DNA of 33,959 nt from Nocardia arthritidis NBRC 100137 (GTDB taxonomy: Bacteria; Actinomycetota; Actinomycetes; Mycobacteriales; Mycobacteriaceae): positions 1 to 33,959 of the forward strand of contig NZ_BDBB01000064.1 of NCBI RefSeq assembly GCF_001612765.1, written 5' to 3'. Below the pieces are notes generated by a model. That model made no database searches and had not been told where the DNA came from. It worked only from the letters and a program-made list of their open reading frames with translations. Positions 7,180 to 15,644 of this stretch are shown piece by piece (position 1 is the stretch's first letter; every line of letters begins with the position of its first letter). A program made the position numbers and the translations under genes.

Positions 7180-8892
7180 TCATCCTCCGGATGGGCCGTC
7201 GGACCTCGCATCTCGGTCCTCGTGGTAGGCCGACACCGCGGTCGGTAGCGTCGGATACAGGTGCTGTTCACCGATCTTCGAGGTCAGCCCGGATGCGTCC
7301 AGGGCATCGCGGAGGTCGTGTTTGACCCGTGCCATGGCGAAGACGATGCCCCGGCCGGACAGTTCGGCCCTGAGTTGTTCCACGGCGTCCAAGGCGGTCG
7401 AGTCGACCTCCACATTGGCCTCGGCATTGAGCACGAACCAACGCACGGGTGTTCCGCCGCGTTCGGCGCTCGAGCCCACTGCCGCCAGTGCTCTGCGACG
7501 GAAGTCCTCCGCATTGGCGAAACACAATGGTGCGTCGTATCGATAGACCACCAGTCCTGGAACCGGTTTCGCGGTCGGGTAGTCGTCGATGTCGTGCATT
7601 CCTGCCACGCCGGGTACGAAGCCGAGGATCGCGTCGTGTGCGCGGGCGATCCTGCGCAGCAGATCGAAGATCGACAGCGCGATCGCGACGAGCACGCCGT
7701 ACAGCACACCGAGGCCCAGTACCGCTACGAGGGTTCCGAGCGCCAGCAACGATTCGCTGCGCCGGAATCGCGCGATACGACGGAACTCCGCGATGTTGAT
7801 CAGTCGCAGCGCCGCGTAGATGACCAGCGCTCCCAGCGCGGCGGTCGGGAAAGCTGCGAGGACGTCCCGCGCCCCGAGCAGCACTGCCAGCGCACCGCCC
7901 AGCGTGACGAGAGAATACAGCTGGGTTCGAGCGCCCATGGCGTCGGCGATAGTGGTTCTGCTGCCCGAGCAGCTCACCGGAAATCCGTGCAGCAGCCCGG
8001 CCGTGAGGTTGGTCGCGCCGAGGGCCGCGAGCTCGGCGTTCGCCTCCACGCGGTCGCCGTGGCGGGCCGCGAAAGCCCGGGCCGTCAAGGCGGAGTCGGA
8101 GAATCCGACCACCGCGATGCCGATCGCGGGCAGGATCAGAGCCGTGACGTCGTGCACGGCGACCGAGTTCGCACCGGGTATGGGAATCCCGGCGGGAATC
8201 GCGCCGACCAACCGGATTCCGAGACGATCCAACGAGAACAGCGCCACCGCCGCGGTGGCAAGCAAGACCGCGATCAGAGGACCGGGAGCGTGGGGCGCGC
8301 GCCATGCCAGCAACAGCAGCCCCGTCAATACCGTGGCCGCGAGCCAGAAGGTGGCCCAATGCCAGTGCTCCAGGTTATCGATGAACGAATGGAGTTCCGC
8401 GAGTATGGATTCGCCTTCGACCGGCACTCCGGTCACCGACGCGAGCTGACCGACGATCATGATCCCGGCGGTCCCTGCGAGGTACCCGATCAGGACCGGT
8501 TTCGACAACAGATCGGCCAGGACCCCCAGCCGAACGACCGCACCGGCCAGACACAGCACGCCGACCAGCAACGCGAGCACTGCCGCCAAGGCGGCGTACC
8601 GCTCGGGGTCGCCCATCGCGAGCGGACCCAGCGCGACGGCGGTCAGCAGCGCGGTGGTCGACTCCGGCCCCACCGACATCTGTCGCGAAGTCGCCAGCAG
8701 GGTATAGACCGCCAACGGTCCGATCGCCGCCCACAGACCGACCACCGGCGGCAATCCCGCGACCGTCGCATAGGCCATGACCTGCGGTACGAGGTACGCG
8801 GTCACCGTGATGCCCGCGAGGACATCGGACCGAAGCCAAGCCCGCTGGTAGCCGTGGAATTGTCGCAAGCCCGGGAGCAAATGTGCCAGCAC
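7180..8892 (-). CDS. SulP-family anion (sulfate) transporter with STAS domain
   Basis: This is a 570-residue inner-membrane transporter of the SLC26/SulP family, like M. tuberculosis Rv1739c. The N-terminal part has the conserved stretch GYQRAWLRSDVLAGITVTAYLVPQVMAYA. It is followed by about a dozen hydrophobic segments, including SVGPESTTALLTA and GFPVSCSGSRTTIA. A C-terminal STAS domain (about 430-550) contains VDSTALDAVEQL. The frame is open to 9075, but that overlaps the divergent flavodoxin gene and the DosR-type box. GTG 8892 (protein beginning VLAHLLPGLRQF) is the first sensible in-frame start; its ribosome site is weak. Sulfate is the likely substrate, bicarbonate the main alternative. 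Confidence 0.85.
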   Translation of the reverse strand: MLAHLLPGLRQFHGYQRAWLRSDVLAGITVTAYLVPQVMAYATVAGLPPVVGLWAAIGPLAVYTLLATSRQMSVGPESTTALLTAVALGPLAMGDPERYAALAAVLALLVGVLCLAGAVVRLGVLADLLSKPVLIGYLAGTAGIMIVGQLASVTGVPVEGESILAELHSFIDNLEHWHWATFWLAATVLTGLLLLAWRAPHAPGPLIAVLLATAAVALFSLDRLGIRLVGAIPAGIPIPGANSVAVHDVTALILPAIGIAVVGFSDSALTARAFAARHGDRVEANAELAALGATNLTAGLLHGFPVSCSGSRTTIADAMGARTQLYSLVTLGGALAVLLGARDVLAAFPTAALGALVIYAALRLINIAEFRRIARFRRSESLLALGTLVAVLGLGVLYGVLVAIALSIFDLLRRIARAHDAILGFVPGVAGMHDIDDYPTAKPVPGLVVYRYDAPLCFANAEDFRRRALAAVGSSAERGGTPVRWFVLNAEANVEVDSTALDAVEQLRAELSGRGIVFAMARVKHDLRDALDASGLTSKIGEQHLYPTLPTAVSAYHEDRDARSDGPSGG

Positions 8893-8967
8893 AGGTCCAG
8901 CATCGCCTACCTGCCGCCGGCACGACGGCCGAGATCGGACACTTGCACGAGGTCGGCGCTTCAATTC

Positions 8968-8981
8968 AGGGCAAAGGTCCC
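8968..8981. promoter_or_regulatory. DosR-type box between SulP and flavodoxin genes
   Basis: AGGGCAAAGGTCCC (minus strand GGGACCTTTGCCCT) has one perfect half-site and one degenerate half-site with the right 4-nt spacer. It lies between divergent genes, 93 nt before the flavodoxin ATG and 76 nt before the SulP GTG. It could serve both. Its perfect half faces the flavodoxin gene. Confidence 0.5.
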
Positions 8982-9073
8982 CCGAGGAAAGTCGGTTCGA
9001 CTCTGTGTGGCGGCTCTGGACGGCCCTAACGTCGGATTCCCTACCGGGCCCAGCACGGAGGAGGCAGTCGGCC

Positions 9074-9601
9074 ATGCGCGCACGGATAATCTACGAATCG
9101 ATGTTCGGCAACACCGCAGCGGTCGCCGAGGCCATCGCGCGGGGAATGCGTGAGCATGCCGAAGTCGAAGTCGTGAATGTGGTGGCAGCCGCAGAAGTGT
9201 GCGGGCCGACGCTGAACCTGCTCGTGGTCGGCGGCCCCACCCATGCCTTCGGACTCAGCCGAGTACAGACGCGCCGCGACGCCGCCAAACTCACCGATGC
9301 TCCGATCGCGATCGACATCGGAGTACGCGAATGGCTCGCGGCCGCCCTGCCGGTATCGCCGGGACACCGCGCGCTGGCCTTCGGCACCAAGGTCGCCAAA
9401 CCACCCTGGTTGGCGGGCTCGGCCGCACGCGGTATCGGAAAACGACTGTGCCGCTTGGGTTACTCTCTCGCCGATCAGCCGGTGGATTTTCTGGTCAGCG
9501 ATACGACCGGCCCGCTCGTCCCAGGCGAACTGGATCGCGCTCGTGTGTGGGCGAGCCGGATCGCTCACACCGAACTCGACCGCATGATGCACCACGCCTG
9601 A
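9074..9601 (+). CDS. Flavodoxin-domain protein
   Basis: This 175-residue cytosolic flavoprotein has the FMN phosphate loop near its N terminus (YESMFGNTAAVAEAIARGM, the usual T/S-x-x-GNT pattern) and the ribityl/isoalloxazine loop VVGGPTHAFGLSR. It would act as a low-potential one- or two-electron carrier or as an FMN-dependent oxidoreductase. A strong GGAGGAGG lies 11 nt before ATG 9074. Similar flavodoxins sit beside USP genes in mycobacterial DosR loci. The partner is unknown, and the hydrogenase and nitroreductase in the same region are only suggestions. Confidence 0.85.
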   Translation: MRARIIYESMFGNTAAVAEAIARGMREHAEVEVVNVVAAAEVCGPTLNLLVVGGPTHAFGLSRVQTRRDAAKLTDAPIAIDIGVREWLAAALPVSPGHRALAFGTKVAKPPWLAGSAARGIGKRLCRLGYSLADQPVDFLVSDTTGPLVPGELDRARVWASRIAHTELDRMMHHA

Positions 9602-9640
9602 CCCCAGCCCGGCGCGTGCTGCCGAAGGACCTCAGCATTC

Positions 9641-9684
9641 GGGACCAACGCCAGGCGTCTGCGACCTCACCCGATCCCTACCCT
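9641..9684 (+). promoter_or_regulatory. Likely DosR-type promoter of the USP pair
   Basis: TTC-GGGACCAACGCCAG (box at 9641-9654) has a perfect left half-site with its TTC flank and a weak right half. TACCCT (9679-9684) starts exactly 25 nt after the box. This is the same offset as the TACCGT after the box before the nitroreductase gene at 15645. Start of transcription would be near 9691, giving a leader of about 33 nt. Confidence 0.45.
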
Positions 9685-9723
9685 TCGAGTACACAAGCAT
9701 CGCCCTCCGAAGGGACACCACGT

Positions 9724-10635
9724 ATGTCCGCCTCTCGTCGCGACAATCCGCACCAACTGGCATCCGCTGCCGTGGTCGTCGGCATCGACGGTTCCGAAGC
9801 CTCCGATCTGGCCGTGCAGTGGGCCGCCGAAACAGCAGCCCGGCGGGGACGCAGACTGCTGATCGTGCACGGCCTCGACCTCGCCGCCACCCAGGCCATC
9901 TTCGGCATGTACGACCTGATCGTGCCCGCCGTCGCCCAGAGAATGCGCGAAGAAGGCGCCGCCCGATTGGCCTGCGCGGCGCGGCTGGCCTGCCGCGTCG
10001 ATCCTGAACTACGAGTCGACACCGAGCTGACGCCCGCCCACCCGGCCACCGCGCTCATCGAGCGATCCGAAACCGCGCACCTCGTGGTGCTCGGCGCCGG
10101 ACAAGGCCGCGAGCTCACCCACATCGGCTCGACACTGCTGGCGGTGACCGCCCATGGGCACGGTGAGATCGTGGTCGTCCGCGACACCGGGAGTGAGCAA
10201 CGCACCCGGACCGACGGACCTGTCGTAGTCGGTGTGGATGGCAGCCCCGCCGCCGAGGCCGCAGTCGGCGCGGCATTCGCGGAGGCCGACCTCCGTGGCA
10301 CGTCGCTTGTCGCGGTACACGCGGCAGACGACTTCACCTTCCACTCCGGGGACGTCATCGAACCGTTCCCGGCCGGGGAACTCGAGACCGCTGCACAGCT
10401 CATGCTCGCCGAACAACTCGCGGGTTGGCAGGAGAAGTTTCCCGAAGTCCAGGTGACTCGCAAGGTCTCCATCGTCCGGCCACGCGATCTGCTCACCGTG
10501 TGGTCGAAGTCCGCGCAATTGCTGGTCGTCGGCACGCGGGGGCGCGGCGGGTTCCGCGGGCTCATGCTCGGTTCCACCAGTAACTTCCTTGTCCAACATG
10601 CCCATTGCCCGGTGCTGGTCGCCCACGAGGCTTAG
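9724..10635 (+). CDS. Universal stress protein, tandem USP domains
   Basis: This 303-residue cytosolic protein has two USP domains. Domain 1 (about 18-155) starts VVVGIDGSEASDLAVQWAAE but has a changed nucleotide loop (LGAGQGRELTHIGS). Domain 2 (about 165-303) starts VVVGVDGSPAAEAAV and keeps the ATP loop VVGTRGRGGFRGLMLGSTSN. ATP binding is therefore likelier in the second domain. GAAGGGA sits 9 nt before ATG 9724. The next USP gene follows after 15 nt, so the two form an operon. Homologues such as Rv2623 bind ATP and promote slow growth under hypoxia. Confidence 0.92.
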   Translation: MSASRRDNPHQLASAAVVVGIDGSEASDLAVQWAAETAARRGRRLLIVHGLDLAATQAIFGMYDLIVPAVAQRMREEGAARLACAARLACRVDPELRVDTELTPAHPATALIERSETAHLVVLGAGQGRELTHIGSTLLAVTAHGHGEIVVVRDTGSEQRTRTDGPVVVGVDGSPAAEAAVGAAFAEADLRGTSLVAVHAADDFTFHSGDVIEPFPAGELETAAQLMLAEQLAGWQEKFPEVQVTRKVSIVRPRDLLTVWSKSAQLLVVGTRGRGGFRGLMLGSTSNFLVQHAHCPVLVAHEA

Positions 10636-10650
10636 AAAGAGTTGAAAACC

Positions 10651-11514
10651 ATGCCTTCGCAGATCAACCCGCCGGTTCTCGTCGGCTCCGACGGCTCGCC
10701 TACCGCCCTCGCCGCCGTACGCTGGGCGGCCGTCGACGCGGTCCAGCGTCGCGCGCCGCTGCACATCGTCTACGCGATCGCCGCGCCGATCGATTTCGGA
10801 CCGGGCATCGGCGTAGCCCAGATCGACTACGACAGCTACCGGCAAGAGGGGCGCACGGCGCTGGAGATCGCGCGCAAGACCGCCCTGGCGGAGGCCGCCC
10901 CTCTCGGCGAACTCGACATCAAGGCCGATCTCGTCGAGGCGCCGCCGATCCCGGTGCTGCGCGACCGATCCAAGTCCGCCCGGTTGGTCGTGGTGGGCAC
11001 CCATGGGCTGGGCGCCTTCAGCCGCGGCATTCTCGGCTCGGTGAGCACGTCGCTGGCCAGGCACGCCGCGTGCCCGGTCGCGGTGATCCCCGCCGACTCC
11101 GAGCACCCGGACGGACCGGTGGTCGTGGGCGTCGACGGCTCGTCGTGCAGTGTCCGCGCCGTCGAGATCGCCTTCGACGAAGCCGCCCACCGCGGCGCCG
11201 AACTCGTCGCCGTGCACACCTGGTCGGAGTTGTTCCGCTACGACTCACGCACCGATATGCAGCAAGAGGCCGAGGAGCTGCTCTCGGAGAACTTGGCCGG
11301 GTACGGCGAGCGGTATCCGCAGGTGCCGGTACGGCGGATCGTGGTCGAAGACCGCGCCGCCAGACGACTGCTCGCCGAAGGGGCCGACGCACAACTGATC
11401 GTCGTGGGCAGTCACGGGCGCGGCGGTTTCGCCGGGATGACCCTCGGCTCGGTCGGTCAAGCGGTGCTGCACGGCGCGAAAGCGCCGGTGATCATTGCCC
11501 GGACACCGAACTGA
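10651..11514 (+). CDS. Universal stress protein, tandem USP domains
   Basis: This 287-residue two-domain USP has intact ATP-binding loops in both halves: VVGTHGLGAFSRGILGSVS in domain 1 and VVGSHGRGGFAGMTLGSVG in domain 2. Each half opens with a VLVGSDGSP or VVVGVDGSS strand. I chose ATG 10651 over TTG 10642 because GAAAGAG lies about 9 nt before the ATG. It is the second gene of the USP pair. Its last 23 nt overlap, tail to tail, the end of otsB1 on the other strand. Confidence 0.92.
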   Translation: MPSQINPPVLVGSDGSPTALAAVRWAAVDAVQRRAPLHIVYAIAAPIDFGPGIGVAQIDYDSYRQEGRTALEIARKTALAEAAPLGELDIKADLVEAPPIPVLRDRSKSARLVVVGTHGLGAFSRGILGSVSTSLARHAACPVAVIPADSEHPDGPVVVGVDGSSCSVRAVEIAFDEAAHRGAELVAVHTWSELFRYDSRTDMQQEAEELLSENLAGYGERYPQVPVRRIVVEDRAARRLLAEGADAQLIVVGSHGRGGFAGMTLGSVGQAVLHGAKAPVIIARTPN

Positions 11515-14500
11515 CCCCACGCTCTTGCGGTCCGGCTGCGGAGTTCATGGACAGTCGGACCGTCTGTCCCGCGGCGAGCCGCGCGACCTGGTCCCGGCAG
11601 GTGACTTCGATCGGCGGTGACGCGCCGGGATCCGAGCTGATCTGCACGCCCGCGCCGCTGACCCGCACGGTCAGCCGATGGCCTCGGTAGATCATCGGGA
11701 ACGACAGGGCACCGAGCGACTCCGGCCAGTACGGACAGAACAGCAGCCGGTCGCGGCGCAGTTCCATCCCGGTGTAGCAGCGCTGTAACAGGTCGACGCT
11801 GCCCGCCATCGCGGCGAGGTGAATTCCCTCCGCGGTGGTGCCGCCCTGAATGTCGGCGACGTCGGAGCCGAGCACCAGATCGAAGAATTCCACGGCACGA
11901 TTACGGTTGGCCCGCGTCAGCACCCACGAGTGCACCAGCGCGCTGAGCGTCGAGCCGTGGGACGTGCGTGACAGGTAGTAGTCGATGGTGCGTGGAATCA
12001 TCTCGCCGGGCAGCTCGTAGCCGAGATGTTCGAGCAGTTCCCGCAGTTCGTCGGCCGACAGCAGATAGAACAGCATCAGCACATCGGCTTGCTTGGCGGC
12101 CCGATAGCGGTTGACGTCATCGCCTTCGGCCTCGAGTATCCGGTCCAGCCGCTGGATGTCACCGTAGCGGCGACGGTAGTGGTCCCAATCGAGTTCGGCC
12201 AAGTGCTCGTATCCCTCGAACTGACTGATGACGCCGTCGTGGAACGGGACGTAGATCCGCTGAGCCACGTCCTGCCAGTGCCGCGGATCCGACGGTCGCA
12301 CGGCAAGCTTCTCCAGCAATTCGGACCGCTCGCGCGGAGCGAGCAGGGCGAGCGCATCGATAGCTCGCAGAATCACCCAGGCCGCCATGACATTGGTGTA
12401 GGCGTTGTTGTCGATGCCCGCCTCGGGCGCGTCCGGATAGCCGGAATGGAACTCGTCGGGGCCGATCACACCCCGGATCGTGTAGCGGCCGCGGTCGGCG
12501 TCGAAGGCGGCCAGGCTCGACCAGAACCGAGCGATCTCCACCAGCAGTTCCGCGCCGTATTCGATGAGGAACTCGAGGTCGCCGGTGGCCTGGTAGTACT
12601 GCCAGACGTTGTAGGCGATCGCGATCCCGATGTGGTGTGCGCGACGGCTGGGATCCGGATTCCATCTTCCCGACAGCGGATTCAGGTGCAGCCGCTGGCT
12701 TTCTTCCCGGCCGTCGCTGCCGGACTGCCACGGGAACATCGCCCCGGCCAGCCCCGCTTCCGCGGCCGCCCGGCGTGCCTCGGGCAGACGACGATAGCGG
12801 TATCGCAGCAAAGATCGGGTCAAGTTGGGGAAGCGCGGGTTCAGCACCGGAAAGACGAACAACTCGTCCCAGAACACATGGCCCCGATAGGCCTCACCGT
12901 GCAGGCCGCGCGCAGGAACGCCCACATCGAGATCCACCGTGTTCGGCGACAGCGTCTGCACCAGGTGCAACAGGTGCAGACGCACGATCCGCGTCGCGTC
13001 CTGCGCGCCGTCGAGGTCGATCCGCAGCCGGGCCCACACGTGCTCCCACGCCACCACATGGCCCTCCAAGAGCCATTCGTAGCCGCCGACGGCTTCGATC
13101 ATGCGAGCCGCTTCCTCTTGCGGACCCGCGGCAGCGTTGTCACGTCCGGTGAACACGGCGACGATCTTCTCCACGGTCACCGATCCGCCGGCTGCGATGT
13201 CGAGGGAGTACTCGTGCCCAATTCGTCCGTCTCGATCGACCAGTTCCCGCGGTGGATCGAACGGTGCATCGCCACGCCGCAGAGTGCTGCGCGTCGCCAT
13301 CGCCGCTGCCAACCCGGATCCGTTGGTCCGCACCGCGAGCAGAACCGAATCGTCGGACAGGGCCACCGCGTACTCGTCCGTCAGGTGCGTGGCCGAGAGC
13401 TCGCTATAGCGCTGCACCAAGTGATTGCGCACCCTGCCGTCGATAAACGAGCGGATTCCCAGAGTTCCCGACCAGTTCTCGGCGGTGATCGTCGTTTCCA
13501 GGGCGCCCAGATGCGGGCGGTGCATCGCGACGAACCGTCGTTGCGACACCGTGGTGATTCGCCCCGCGCTGTCGCGAAAGCGGAACCGCCGCAGCAGTTC
13601 GGCGCGGCGCAGATCCAATTGCTGCTGGTAGGAGACCAGTTCGGCGGCATCGAGGTCGAACCAGTCGTCGCCGCCGATCCGGAAGGTCATCGGCAGCCAG
13701 TTCGGCAGATTCACCAGCGACTCGTTGTCGATGACATGCCCGGCGATCTCGTCGGAGAGCCGGTTGTACACCCCCGCGACATAAGTGCCCGGATAGTGGA
13801 CCGCTCCAGCCGTGGATTCCGGTGCCGCGCCGCGAGTCGCGAAGTAGCCGTTGCCGAGCGTGCACAACGCCTCGCGAAGCTTCTCCCGAGCCGGATCGTA
13901 CCCATCGAAAGTGAGAGTCCACGACTCCGGCACGGCAACCGACTCGGGGCGCAACAACATCGCCAGTCGCTGGAGGAACTCGCGCGCCTGCCGCGGCCCT
14001 GCGACCGAGAAGCGGGCAGCGGTCTGCCTGTCGCCGGTCTCCTCGGCACGCACCACGATGGCGATCCCGTCGGATTCGACGGCATCGAAGGCGTCTTCGT
14101 CGGTCAGATCGTCCCCGAGATAGATCGGCAGCACCGGGACCGCGAGATGGTCGAGAATCCACCGCAGCGCGGTGCCCTTGTCCCAGTCCACATCCGGTCG
14201 CAGTTCGGTGACGCGACGGCCGTGCGTGACTCGCAGGCCTGCCGCGTGTCCGGTCTCGTGTGCCGCGGCAATCACCCGTCCGACATCCTCGGCCGCGACA
14301 TTGCGATGATGAACCGCGACCGCGAAGCGCTTGTGCTCGACCAGCGCTCCCGTGATGGAGTGCAGTCTGCGGCGAAGTTCCCTCGCAGCCTCGGCGAGTA
14401 CCCGCTCGGCTCCCGGCATCGCGTCGTGGACATGCCGGGTACCGTCCGGGGCCATCAGTTCGAAGCCGTGGCTACCCGCATACCAGATACCGTCGACACC

Positions 14501-15505
14501 CACGCGGTCCCGCAGATCGGTCAGATCGCGTCCGCTGATAACCGCGACCGGGCATCGCGTGGCGAGTGTGGCCAGCACCGTCGCCACTCCGTCGATGGGC
14601 GCGGCGGCCGCGGGATCGGCGACGATCTCGGCCACCGTGCCATCGAAATCCAGCAGGACGGCCGGCTCTTCGATGCCGAGCAGATCTACGATGCGCGACC
14701 AGCACCCCATTCCGTCGGGGACTTCCGAAATTCGCCGGAAGCCGCCACGCAATCGCACCTGTGCCAGGTCGGCGATGACGATGTCCGCCCCGTGTGCCAG
14801 GAGGCGTTCGCCGCTCGCGTGCCGGTCGACTCCGATGACCAGCGCGAAGCCGCCGCTGCGGCCGGCCGCCACCCCCGCCTCGGCGTCCTCCACGACCACC
14901 GTCCGATCCGGTTCGGCACCCAGCCGCCGAGCGGCCTCGAGCAGCATCGACGGATCGGGCTTCCCCGCCAGGCCCAGCTTCTCGGCGTCGATCCCGTCCA
15001 CCCGCACGGTGAACAAGTCGGCGACACCGGCAGCCGCGAGCACCTCCGCACAGTGACGGCTGGCGGAGAACACACCCGTTCGTATGCCCGCGTCGCCCAG
15101 CCGCCGGACCAGCGTGACGGTCGATTCGAATACTCGTACACCGTCGCGCGTGAGCCGGCCGAGGAAAAGCTGATCTTTCCGGTTGCCCAGCCCGCATACC
15201 GTCTCCGCCGTTTCCGGATCCGACGGTCTCCCCCAAGGCAGTGCGATTCCTCGTGCGGCGAGGAAGTCCGCGACACCCCGGTATCGCGGCTTGCCGTCCA
15301 CGAAACGGAGATAGTCGTCCTCGGTGAACGGTGAGCGGTCCTGTCCGGCCCCTGCAGGGCGTCGGCTCAAGAAGGAATCGAACAGTTCCGTCCAGGCCGC
15401 GGCGTGCATCGACGCGCTGTCGGTGATCACCCCGTCCATATCGAAGATCACCGCGTCGTGCCTGCGCGCATCGATCGGCGGTGCGGCCGAAGCAGCATTT
15501 CCCAC
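11492..15505 (-). CDS. otsB1: OtsB1-type fusion: HAD phosphomutase, trehalose-6-phosphatase and GH65 phosphorylase
   Basis: This protein of about 1,337 residues has three modules in the order of M. tuberculosis Rv2006 (about 1,327 residues). Module 1 (about 16-250) is HAD/beta-phosphoglucomutase-like with VIFDMDGVITDS (D22, D24). Module 2 (about 275-510) is trehalose-6-phosphate phosphatase with VLLDFDGTVAEI (D286, D288), VISGRDL, GSHGFEL and GDDLTDEDAF. Module 3 (about 530-1310) is GH65, with WDELFVFPV, GVIGPDEFHSGY (likely general acid E1018), NNAYTN and LSRTSHGSTLS. Established chemistry of the families would allow T6P to trehalose, then to glucose plus beta-glucose-1-phosphate, then to glucose-6-phosphate. 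The start is uncertain: GTG 15505 has a weak AGG; GTG 15535 lies 60 nt from the DosR-type box. The frame runs open to 16090, but that part is antisense to the nitroreductase. Confidence 0.9.
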   Translation of the reverse strand: MGNAASAAPPIDARRHDAVIFDMDGVITDSASMHAAAWTELFDSFLSRRPAGAGQDRSPFTEDDYLRFVDGKPRYRGVADFLAARGIALPWGRPSDPETAETVCGLGNRKDQLFLGRLTRDGVRVFESTVTLVRRLGDAGIRTGVFSASRHCAEVLAAAGVADLFTVRVDGIDAEKLGLAGKPDPSMLLEAARRLGAEPDRTVVVEDAEAGVAAGRSGGFALVIGVDRHASGERLLAHGADIVIADLAQVRLRGGFRRISEVPDGMGCWSRIVDLLGIEEPAVLLDFDGTVAEIVADPAAAAPIDGVATVLATLATRCPVAVISGRDLTDLRDRVGVDGIWYAGSHGFELMAPDGTRHVHDAMPGAERVLAEAARELRRRLHSITGALVEHKRFAVAVHHRNVAAEDVGRVIAAAHETGHAAGLRVTHGRRVTELRPDVDWDKGTALRWILDHLAVPVLPIYLGDDLTDEDAFDAVESDGIAIVVRAEETGDRQTAARFSVAGPRQAREFLQRLAMLLRPESVAVPESWTLTFDGYDPAREKLREALCTLGNGYFATRGAAPESTAGAVHYPGTYVAGVYNRLSDEIAGHVIDNESLVNLPNWLPMTFRIGGDDWFDLDAAELVSYQQQLDLRRAELLRRFRFRDSAGRITTVSQRRFVAMHRPHLGALETTITAENWSGTLGIRSFIDGRVRNHLVQRYSELSATHLTDEYAVALSDDSVLLAVRTNGSGLAAAMATRSTLRRGDAPFDPPRELVDRDGRIGHEYSLDIAAGGSVTVEKIVAVFTGRDNAAAGPQEEAARMIEAVGGYEWLLEGHVVAWEHVWARLRIDLDGAQDATRIVRLHLLHLVQTLSPNTVDLDVGVPARGLHGEAYRGHVFWDELFVFPVLNPRFPNLTRSLLRYRYRRLPEARRAAAEAGLAGAMFPWQSGSDGREESQRLHLNPLSGRWNPDPSRRAHHIGIAIAYNVWQYYQATGDLEFLIEYGAELLVEIARFWSSLAAFDADRGRYTIRGVIGPDEFHSGYPDAPEAGIDNNAYTNVMAAWVILRAIDALALLAPRERSELLEKLAVRPSDPRHWQDVAQRIYVPFHDGVISQFEGYEHLAELDWDHYRRRYGDIQRLDRILEAEGDDVNRYRAAKQADVLMLFYLLSADELRELLEHLGYELPGEMIPRTIDYYLSRTSHGSTLSALVHSWVLTRANRNRAVEFFDLVLGSDVADIQGGTTAEGIHLAAMAGSVDLLQRCYTGMELRRDRLLFCPYWPESLGALSFPMIYRGHRLTVRVSGAGVQISSDPGASPPIEVTCRDQVARLAAGQTVRLSMNSAAGPQERGVSSVSGQ

Positions 15506-15594
15506 CCACTCAGCCTGAACGGATCGACGCCTCACGTCCAGAGGCCGAGGTCCCACGCGCCTCGGCCGAGTGGGGACCACCTGCGGTGCGATTC

Positions 15595-15638
15595 GGGACC
15601 TACGACTCCTCCGGACGTCAGGCCACGATCCGTACCGT
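15595..15638 (+). promoter_or_regulatory. DosR-type box and -10 between otsB1 and the nitroreductase gene
   Basis: GGGACCTACGACTC (15595-15608), with an ATTC left flank, matches the DosR core with one slip in the right half. TACCGT (15633-15638) begins 25 nt past the box. This predicts transcription start at or next to the nitroreductase ATG 15645. The box is nearly symmetrical and could also drive otsB1 on the other strand (90 nt to GTG 15505, 60 nt to GTG 15535). Confidence 0.65.
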
Positions 15639-15644
15639 GACGGT

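Noticed and set aside
7261..9153. Long plus-strand frame across the SulP gene
   Set aside because: Antisense shadow of a clear transporter; rich in Gln/Arg/Asp with no recognisable domain.
12026..15334. Open frame of about 1,100 codons antisense to otsB1
   Set aside because: It lies wholly inside otsB1, shows no domain, and is the usual by-product of G/C-rich third codon positions read in reverse.
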